Shown here: one piece after another, positions 27,363 through 32,822 of the stretch
How the letters are laid out: each line of letters starts with the position of its first letter
Position numbering within the stretch: position 1 is the stretch's first letter
Assembly (NCBI GenBank): GCA_938015575.1
Contig: CALLPT010000146.1
Span: forward strand, 1 to 32,822
DNA length: 32,822 bases
Reading direction: 5' to 3'
Source of the DNA: an uncultured Acidimicrobiales bacterium
GTDB lineage: Bacteria > Actinomycetota > Acidimicrobiia > Acidimicrobiales > UBA10347
The notes under the pieces: model-generated
What the model saw: only the letters and a program-made list of their open reading frames with translations
What the model was told of the DNA's origin: nothing
The model's database searches: none
Translations under genes and position numbers: made by a program

Positions 27363-27415
27363 TGGGCACCGTCTGATGGGCACTGTCTGATGGGTACTGT
27401 CTGATGGGTACCGCG
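27360..27415 (+). repeat. Four tandem 14-bp repeats making three overlapping micro-ORFs before the SDR start
   Basis: Units at 27360, 27374, 27388 and 27402 read TGATGGGCACCGTC, TGATGGGCACTGTC, TGATGGGTACTGTC and TGATGGGTACCGCG. Because 14 is not a multiple of 3, each of the first three ATGs (27362, 27376, 27390) opens a four-codon ORF, M-G-T-V-stop, whose TGA overlaps the next ATG (TGATG). The fourth ATG (27404) opens the SDR. The first TGA is the stop of the dehydrogenase gene. The array probably arose by slipped duplication of the SDR start; it could tune coupling between the two genes by stop-restart. Confidence 0.9.
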
Positions 27416-28150
27416 ATCGTCACCGGAGCGAGCGGAGGCATTGGCTCAGCCATTGCCCAACGGCTCGCGGCCGACGGCATGTCCGTGGTGGTGGGCTACG
27501 GCTCGTCGGCCGAGCGCGCCGCAGCCGTGGTCGACTCGCTCGACACCAGCGCCGGTCAGACACACACCGCCCTCGCCATCCCGGTCACCGACAGCAACGC
27601 GCTCGATGTCGTCGCCACCGAGATCGGCGAGCAGTATCGCGCCGTCGATGTGCTCGTGAATTGCGCCGGCAAGACACAACCCGTCGCCCACGATGATCTT
27701 GACGGGCTTAGCGACGACGTCATCGACGACATCTTCGCCACGAACTGGCGCGGACCGTTCGCTTGTGTTCGTGCGTTCCGGTCGCTGCTCGACGCGGCCG
27801 AGGCTCCCGTGATCGTCAACATCTCGTCGGTCTCCGGCGTGACCGGCCAGGGAAGCAACGTCGCCTACTGCGCATCCAAGGCTGCGCTCGACTCGATGAC
27901 CCGATCGCTGGCGCGAGCGCTCGGCCCAGCAATACGAGTCGTCTCGGTCTCGCCCGGTTGGGTGCTGGGGGAGTACGCCGCCCGCATGCCCGCCGAGATC
28001 CTGGACATCCAACGAGACGCCACGCCCCTGGGTCGCCTTGCGACCGGCGACGACGTCGCCGCTGCCGTCAGCGCAGTCGTGCGCGACCTCCCCTTCACTA
28101 CCGGAACCATCATCAGCGTCGACGGTGGTCGACCACTCGGAACCAACTGA
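27404..28150 (+). CDS. Short-chain dehydrogenase/reductase, 248 aa
   Basis: Classical SDR, NAD(P)-dependent oxidation or reduction of an alcohol/carbonyl. The Rossmann motif is at the very N-terminus (TGASGGIG, about 7-14), NCAG is at about 84-87 (usually NNAG or NAAG), the catalytic Ser is in NISSVSG (about 140), and the YxxxK pair is Y155-K159 (YCASK). SPGWVLGEYAA follows the usual PG motif, and the C-terminus ends with the typical SVDGGRPLG. Length is normal. By analogy with HpsO/HpsP partners of HpsN it could act on a secondary alcohol of the same substrate, but that is inference. The start lies in the fourth unit of the 14-bp repeat. One base separates its stop from the cupin gene. Confidence 0.9.
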   Translation: MGTAIVTGASGGIGSAIAQRLAADGMSVVVGYGSSAERAAAVVDSLDTSAGQTHTALAIPVTDSNALDVVATEIGEQYRAVDVLVNCAGKTQPVAHDDLDGLSDDVIDDIFATNWRGPFACVRAFRSLLDAAEAPVIVNISSVSGVTGQGSNVAYCASKAALDSMTRSLARALGPAIRVVSVSPGWVLGEYAARMPAEILDIQRDATPLGRLATGDDVAAAVSAVVRDLPFTTGTIISVDGGRPLGTN

Positions 28151-28151
28151 C

Positions 28152-29288
28152 ATGTCGACTCCCGCACCTGACCAGCCCGTGACCGGCGACGAACTGACTC
28201 GCCGCATCATCGAACCCGACGACTTCATCGCCGATACCGAGGCATTCGTCGACGTGCGTATCGAGCGCAGCCAGGGCAAAGCGAGCTACTCGTTCATCGG
28301 GCCGGGCGTCAGCCAGAACGCCGATCAGAAGATCAACCTGACCGTGCCCCACGGCTTCAACGTCGGGGCGGCCTCGATGCCGAGCGGCGTGGTCAACAAC
28401 CCCCACCTGCACTACACCGCCGAGGTCTTCATCTGCACCCGCGGCAGCTTCCGGATCGACATCGGCCGCAACGGCGAACAGTCGGTTGACCTTGGCGTTG
28501 GCGACGTGTTCGTCGCGCCGACCTGGGTGTTCCGCGGCTTCACGAACACCGGCGCTGACGACAGTTGGGTTTTCGTCGTGCTCGGCGGCGACGACACCGG
28601 CGGCATCATCTGGTCGCCCGACGTGCTGCGCGAAGCGGCCGATACCGGCCTGCACCTGGCACCGGACAACTCGCTGATCGATGCCGCCGCCGGTCAAGAC
28701 ACAACCGGCGCCGTGGAACCAGTTGACGACGTCGACCTGCAGGGAATCGACAGCTACACCGATCGAGAGTTGGCCGCGCATCTGGTCGCCGCCGGGGACC
28801 GGTCGTGGAGCAGGCGAGCGATGTTGTCATCGGTGCTCGATGGACACGGCGCTGAACTTGCCTCCGTGCTCGGCCATGGCATGTCCGAAGATCGCCGTCA
28901 GCGGGCCCCGATCATGACCGCACAAGGCTTCTCGATCGAGTGGTTACGCGTCGAGCCTGGGTGCTCGACAGCCCTGCATCGCATCCAGGAATCACAGGTC
29001 CTGTTGCTGACCGAAGGCGACTGGCAAGTGAGTCTGAATCGTGGCGATGACCAGGTCGACGCGAAACCCGCGACCGGGTCGGTCGTGTCGGTCCCCGAGG
29101 GCGCCTGGCGAAACTTCAGCAATGTCGGAAGCGATGTTGCCGTCGCCGCCGTCGTCTGTGGCACCGACAGCCCCAATCACATCGAATGGGCACCCGAAGT
29201 CGTGGCGGCAGCTCGAGCGGCAGGCTGGGTCCGCGATGCGAACGGCAAGGTTGCGCCGATCTCGTTGTTGCCGGGAGGACGAGCATGA
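28152..29288 (+). CDS. Bicupin protein, 378 aa
   Basis: Two cupin folds in one chain. The first (about 60-160) has the metal-type pattern NNPHLHYTAEVFICTRGSFR, with H-x-H and E as likely ligands, then GDVFVAPTWVFRGFTN. The second (about 255-345) has ALHRIQESQVLLLTEGDWQV and GSVVSVPEGAWRNFSN, but only one His in the first motif, so its metal site looks degenerate. SPDVLREAADTG and APEVVAAARAAG repeat after each cupin, confirming an internal duplication. Bicupins include dioxygenases, isomerases and sugar-binding proteins; I cannot assign an activity. Start ATG 28152 comes 1 nt after the SDR stop; the track's 28038 start lies within the SDR gene. The stop overlaps the hydrolase start (ATGA). 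Confidence 0.8.
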   Translation: MSTPAPDQPVTGDELTRRIIEPDDFIADTEAFVDVRIERSQGKASYSFIGPGVSQNADQKINLTVPHGFNVGAASMPSGVVNNPHLHYTAEVFICTRGSFRIDIGRNGEQSVDLGVGDVFVAPTWVFRGFTNTGADDSWVFVVLGGDDTGGIIWSPDVLREAADTGLHLAPDNSLIDAAAGQDTTGAVEPVDDVDLQGIDSYTDRELAAHLVAAGDRSWSRRAMLSSVLDGHGAELASVLGHGMSEDRRQRAPIMTAQGFSIEWLRVEPGCSTALHRIQESQVLLLTEGDWQVSLNRGDDQVDAKPATGSVVSVPEGAWRNFSNVGSDVAVAAVVCGTDSPNHIEWAPEVVAAARAAGWVRDANGKVAPISLLPGGRA

Positions 29289-30037
29289 GCGACCAGACGG
29301 AACTCCGCGTGGTGTTGCTGCCTGGCAGCCTGTGCGACGAACGTCTTTTCCTGCACCAGATCGCGGCACTCGAAGATGCCGGCCACGACGTGATCGTCGC
29401 CCAGTTGCGCCCGCACATCTCGATCGAGGCCATGGCCGAGCATGTTGCCAGCGTTGTTGACGGACCTTTCGTCGCCGTTGGTCTATCGCTCGGCGCCATC
29501 GTGGCCGCCGAACTGATCGCACACTGTCCGGAGCGGTTGCTCGGCGTGGCGCTGCTCGACACCAACCTCGACGAACCGTCGGCCGAACAGGTCGAGACCC
29601 GTCGGGTCTGGGAGACCACCGTCCGATCCGGCAAGCTCTGGCAACTGGTGGCCCAAGAGCTGGTGCCGGCGCAGACATCATTCCCCGAACGCCACGGCCA
29701 ACTGATCTTCGCGATGGCCGAAACGGCCAGTTCGGCCGGCTTCCTCAGCGACAACCACGCCTTGCTGCATCGACACGACCGCCGGGGCTTGCTCGCCGAT
29801 CTCGACGCACCCATCCTCATTGCCTGTGGCGACGAAGACATCGTCTGCCCGCCGGCGCTGCATCAGGCCCTCGCCGAGCAGCATCCCCGCGCCCGTTTCG
29901 AGCGCATCGTGCGCGCCGGACATCTGGCAACGATCGACCAACCAGCTGCGGTGAGCGACCTGCTCATCGGCTGGCTCGAACAGATCTCCACCGAGATCAA
30001 AACCCTGGAGGGAAACCATGCACACGACCCCGCATAG
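29285..30037 (+). CDS. Alpha/beta-fold hydrolase, 250 aa
   Basis: A soluble alpha/beta hydrolase with a complete triad: S68 in the nucleophile elbow GLSLG, an Asp in CGDEDIVCPP (D185, or D183) and H213 in AGHLATIDQP. The oxyanion-side strand is LLPGSLCDERLF (usual HG replaced by PG-S, a frequent variant). No signal peptide is present, so it works in the cytoplasm, probably on an ester, lactone or thioester intermediate of the operon's substrate. It has GGGAGG upstream and overlaps the bicupin stop by ATGA; its last 20 bp overlap the start of the solute-binding protein gene. The longer track frame (29186) is within the bicupin gene. Confidence 0.85.
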   Translation: MSDQTELRVVLLPGSLCDERLFLHQIAALEDAGHDVIVAQLRPHISIEAMAEHVASVVDGPFVAVGLSLGAIVAAELIAHCPERLLGVALLDTNLDEPSAEQVETRRVWETTVRSGKLWQLVAQELVPAQTSFPERHGQLIFAMAETASSAGFLSDNHALLHRHDRRGLLADLDAPILIACGDEDIVCPPALHQALAEQHPRARFERIVRAGHLATIDQPAAVSDLLIGWLEQISTEIKTLEGNHAHDPA

Positions 30038-32735
30038 GTGGCGACGTCTGCTCGCCATCCTCTTTGCGTTCGTCATGTTCGCCGCGGCGTGCGGCGGCAG
30101 CGACGGCGCAGAGAGCGCCGACGACGCTCCCGCAGCGTCTGAATCGGACTCGTCGAGTTCGTCGTCAGATGACGATGCCGCGATGGACGAAGACGACGAC
30201 GCTATGGAAGACGACGAGCCAGAGCCGACGCCAGAACCGGTCGAGATCGACCAGTCCACCGTGATCAGCGATGAATGCTCCATTCCGAACCCCGACGACG
30301 AAGTCGAGATCGACATCATTGGCTGGGAGTTTCCGATCGTCACGCAGTACGCGGACGAGTTCGAGGACTGCGAAGACGGCAACTATGCCTTCAACTACCA
30401 GTTCCTCGACAGCCAGGCGGCTCGTGAGCAGATGACGCTCGACGCGTCGACCGGCTCACCTGAATTCGAGCTCTACCAGGGCTCGAACGCGTTCATCATC
30501 GAGCTGGCGAACCAGGGCTACCTGATGCCGCTCAACGACCTCATCGCCAAGTACGGCGACGAGTACGGACTGAGCGAAATCGACCAGGCGTTCTTCGACT
30601 TCGCGTCGATCGACGGCAATGTCTACGCGATCCCTGCCGTGTCGAACACGATGCACGTGTTCTACAACGAGCCCGCACTCGCCGACATCGGCGTCGACGT
30701 GCCAACGACCTTCGCCGAAGCACTCGATGCGTGCCCGACGATCCAGGCCGCCGGTTACGACATCGGCTTCCTCTACATGCTGTCCGCCGGTTGGGCATGG
30801 CAGATCGAGTTCGACTCGGTGCTCGGTTCGCTCGGCAAGACCAACATCGATCCGGTGACCGGCGCTCCTCAGTTCAACAGTCCTGAGGGCATCGAAGCCG
30901 CCAACATCCTCAAGGACATGCACGATGTCTGTGGTGGCGGCGCTGCTGGCACCTACAGCACCGATGACGTGCAGGCTGCGTTCCAGACCGGCGAAGCGAT
31001 CCTGGGTCACACCTGGGCGTCGCGTGCTGCTGCGATGGATGACGAAGAGGCTTCGACCGAAGTCGGCAACATCCAGTTCGCTCCTGCCTTGAGCAGTGGC
31101 GGCAGCGTGCTTGCTGCTCCGGCCTACATCGACGGCTGGGGCATTCCGGTCGGCACCCCTGCCGACAAGATCGACGAGATCTTCCTGGCGATCATGGGCG
31201 CCACCGACCGCGAGTCGCAGGAAGCTGCGGCCGAGTTCGGTCTCGTGACCCGCTCTGGCGTGACCAACCCGAACGGTCCTCGTGACGGCGCTGCTGCCGA
31301 GGCCAGCCTGGTCAACGGTCGTGGACCGGACCTTGCACACCCTGCTGCGGGCATCGCTCGCGCCAAGCTGGGCGAAGCACTGGTGACCATCCTTGATGGC
31401 ACTGATCCCGCCGATGCACTTGCTGCTGCCGAAGAGGCCTACCTCGCCGAAGCTGGCGATCAGGGTCTGCTCGGCGACGCAGGCGGCGACGGTGAATCCG
31501 CCGCGGCGATCTCGTTCGACGAGGTCATCAGCGACGAGTGCGCGATCCCACCCGTCGATGGCTTCGAACTCGACGTCATCGGTTGGGAGTTCCCGATCGT
31601 GACCCAGTACGCCGAGGAACTCGAGGACTGTGAAGATGGCGGTTACGAGCTGAACTACCAGTTCCTCGACAGCACCGCCGCTCGCGAGCAGATGACCCTC
31701 GACGCTTCGACCGGTGAACCCGAGTTCGAGCTTTACCAGGGCTCCAACGCGTTCATCATCGAGCTGGCGAACCAGGGCTACCTGATGCCACTCAACGATC
31801 TGATCGAGAAGTACTCGAGCACCTTTGGTCTCGACGAGATCGACCAGGCGTTCTTCGACTTCGCGTCGATCGACGGCAACATCTACTCGGTGCCAATGGT
31901 GTCGAACACGATGCACCTGTTCTACAACGAGACCGAGATGAACAATCTCGGCCTCGAGGTGCCGACGACGTTCGCCGAGGCGTTCGAGACCTGTGCGGCG
32001 ATCCAAGATGCTGGCTACGACATCGGCTTCTTGTACATGTTGTCGGCCGGTTGGGCGTGGCAGATCGAGTTCGATTCGGTCCTCGGCGCCAACGGCCTCG
32101 ACCCGATCGACCCGGTCAGTGGTCAGCCGAACTTCAACAGCCCTGAGGGCATCGAAGCAGCGAACCTGCTGAAGCAGATGCACGACGACTGTGGTGGCGG
32201 CGCTGCTGGTACCTACAGCACCGACGATGTGCAGGCAGCGTTCCAGACCGGCGAAGCGATCCTGGGTCACACCTGGGCGTCGCGTGCTGCTGCGATGGAC
32301 GATCCCGAAGCATCGACGGTGGTCGGCGACATGCAGTTCGCACCTGCGCTGGCAACCACCGGCGACGTGCTTGCTGCTCCGGCCTACATCGACGGCTGGG
32401 GCATCCCGGCCGGCACGCCCGAGGACAAGGTCGAAACGATCTTCCTCGCGATGATGGCAGCCACCGACCGCGAGTCGCAGGAAGCTGCGGCCGAGTTCGG
32501 CCTGGTAACCCGTGACGGAGTCACCAACGAGAACGGCCCTCGCGATGGCGCTGCTGCGGCAGCCAGCCTCGTGAACGGTCGTGGCCCGGACCTCACCCAT
32601 CCGGCCGCCGGCATTGCCCGCGCCAAGCTGGGCGAAGCACTGGTCACCATCCTCGATGGCACCGACCCGGCCGACGCACTCGCGGCGGCCGAAGAGGCCT
32701 ACCTCGCCGAAGCCGGCGAACAGGGCCTCCTGTAA
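30018..32735 (+). CDS. Lipoprotein with two tandem family-1 ABC solute-binding domains, 905 aa
   Basis: A signal peptide with lipobox ends at Cys25 (RLLAILFAFVMFAAAC), so the protein should be lipid-anchored on the outer face of the membrane. An acidic Ser/Asp/Glu/Pro linker follows (about 30-80). Two full solute-binding domains of the sugar-type (SBP_bac_1) class lie at about 82-485 and 502-905, joined by a short Gly/Ala linker (GDAGGDGESAAA). From IGWEF onward they align without gaps at a 420-codon period; I count about 63 differences in 385 residues (84% identity). Each has four cysteines at equivalent places, allowing two disulfides. Ordinary family members have one domain of about 400-440 aa. 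The start has GGAGGG 5 nt upstream. It is the last gene in the window; permeases are expected to the right. Confidence 0.9.
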   Translation: MHTTPHRWRRLLAILFAFVMFAAACGGSDGAESADDAPAASESDSSSSSSDDDAAMDEDDDAMEDDEPEPTPEPVEIDQSTVISDECSIPNPDDEVEIDIIGWEFPIVTQYADEFEDCEDGNYAFNYQFLDSQAAREQMTLDASTGSPEFELYQGSNAFIIELANQGYLMPLNDLIAKYGDEYGLSEIDQAFFDFASIDGNVYAIPAVSNTMHVFYNEPALADIGVDVPTTFAEALDACPTIQAAGYDIGFLYMLSAGWAWQIEFDSVLGSLGKTNIDPVTGAPQFNSPEGIEAANILKDMHDVCGGGAAGTYSTDDVQAAFQTGEAILGHTWASRAAAMDDEEASTEVGNIQFAPALSSGGSVLAAPAYIDGWGIPVGTPADKIDEIFLAIMGATDRESQEAAAEFGLVTRSGVTNPNGPRDGAAAEASLVNGRGPDLAHPAAGIARAKLGEALVTILDGTDPADALAAAEEAYLAEAGDQGLLGDAGGDGESAAAISFDEVISDECAIPPVDGFELDVIGWEFPIVTQYAEELEDCEDGGYELNYQFLDSTAAREQMTLDASTGEPEFELYQGSNAFIIELANQGYLMPLNDLIEKYSSTFGLDEIDQAFFDFASIDGNIYSVPMVSNTMHLFYNETEMNNLGLEVPTTFAEAFETCAAIQDAGYDIGFLYMLSAGWAWQIEFDSVLGANGLDPIDPVSGQPNFNSPEGIEAANLLKQMHDDCGGGAAGTYSTDDVQAAFQTGEAILGHTWASRAAAMDDPEASTVVGDMQFAPALATTGDVLAAPAYIDGWGIPAGTPEDKVETIFLAMMAATDRESQEAAAEFGLVTRDGVTNENGPRDGAAAAASLVNGRGPDLTHPAAGIARAKLGEALVTILDGTDPADALAAAEEAYLAEAGEQGLL
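30318..31472 (+). repeat. Copy 1 of the 1260-nt-period solute-binding-domain duplication
   Basis: Aligns base for base with 31578-32732 at a constant offset of 1260 nt. The longest identical run I found by eye is 62 nt (30978-31039 against 32238-32299). Confidence 0.9.
31578..32732 (+). repeat. Copy 2 of the 1260-nt-period solute-binding-domain duplication
   Basis: Second domain copy, in frame with the first. One codon fewer than copy 1 just before the aligned block (between VISDEC and IGWEF), then no indels to the end. Confidence 0.9.
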
Positions 32736-32747
32736 TCAACCACTGAC

Positions 32748-32797
32748 GAACGGTCGGGAGGCCGCCTCGCCCACGCGACGGCGACCTCCCACCGTTC
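32748..32797 (+). terminator. Long imperfect hairpin behind the solute-binding protein gene
   Basis: GAACGGTCGGGAGGCCGCC (32748-32766) pairs with GGCGACCTCCCACCGTTC (32780-32797), leaving one bulged C and one C-A mismatch; the loop is 13 nt. Only a weak T-rich tail (TTCTGT) follows. It may be a terminator or an mRNA-stabilising structure separating a highly expressed binding-protein message from downstream permease genes. Confidence 0.6.
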
Positions 32798-32822
32798 TGT
32801 GGACATTTGACGCCACATGTTG

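Noticed and set aside
30456-32600. 714-aa minus-strand ORF with an internal duplication
   Set aside because: Antisense to the duplicated solute-binding gene; its own repeat simply mirrors that duplication.
25067-32735. Firm call of a dihydroxypropanesulfonate degradation pathway
   Set aside because: Only an HpsN-like enzyme and an SDR are consistent; no sulfolactate dehydrogenase, sulfo-lyase or sulfonate exporter is seen in the window, so the substrate stays open.

Overview
The window is high-GC chromosomal DNA from an actinobacterium. A marine or aquatic member of the Acidimicrobiia (Ilumatobacter-like) is my best guess. The signs are a SigK/RskA-type sigma/anti-sigma pair, a PASTA-type kinase-like protein, a 1.5-kb-class Lhr helicase, a gatCAB operon, many GTG starts, and a recurrent TANNNT box placed exactly 6 nt before start codons (leaderless genes). 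The taxonomic call is inference; there is no rRNA or marker tree here. I saw no tRNA, rRNA, insertion sequence, prophage or CRISPR array, and no gene-free stretch longer than about 240 bp.

Layout. 1-3772 is a regulatory block: the 5' part of a membrane-anchored molybdopterin oxidoreductase (minus, leaves the window), a LuxR-type regulator with a 56-aa partner ORF (minus), then sigK-rskA-VOC (plus). sigK and the molybdopterin gene carry near-identical promoter elements (CAATCC-N15-CCGAAY), which suggests a small SigK regulon including itself. 3788-7516 is a 1.24-kaa secreted multidomain metallophosphoesterase. 7691-14168 holds ligA, a short HelD-like ATPase, a small membrane protein, and a PASTA protein whose kinase domain has lost the HRD aspartate. 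A 29-bp tandem repeat plus inverted repeat lies behind ligA. 14191-19145 holds an SCP2-like protein (minus), the tightly overlapped operon gatC-gatA-gatB-small membrane protein-Nudix, and a small membrane protein. 19147-23730 is lhr (minus).

23977-32735 is the most distinctive part. It is a catabolic or uptake locus: a double NTF2/SnoaL-like protein, then one continuous operon encoding a LacI regulator, an HpsN-type histidinol-dehydrogenase-family enzyme, an SDR, a bicupin, an alpha/beta hydrolase and a lipoprotein solute-binding protein. The last contains two complete binding domains fused in tandem, about 84% identical with a strict 420-codon period. A perfect 16-bp palindrome fills the spacer between the -35 and -10 boxes of the lacI promoter, and a 12/16 match lies upstream of the NTF2-like gene. 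A 14-bp repeat run four times at the hisD-like/SDR junction makes three overlapping four-codon micro-ORFs. The locus looks like a LacI-controlled pathway in which a small alcohol or polyol is imported, its terminal alcohol oxidised to an acid by the zinc dehydrogenase and a secondary alcohol handled by the SDR; the actual substrate cannot be read from the sequence. Transporter permeases would be expected just beyond the right edge.
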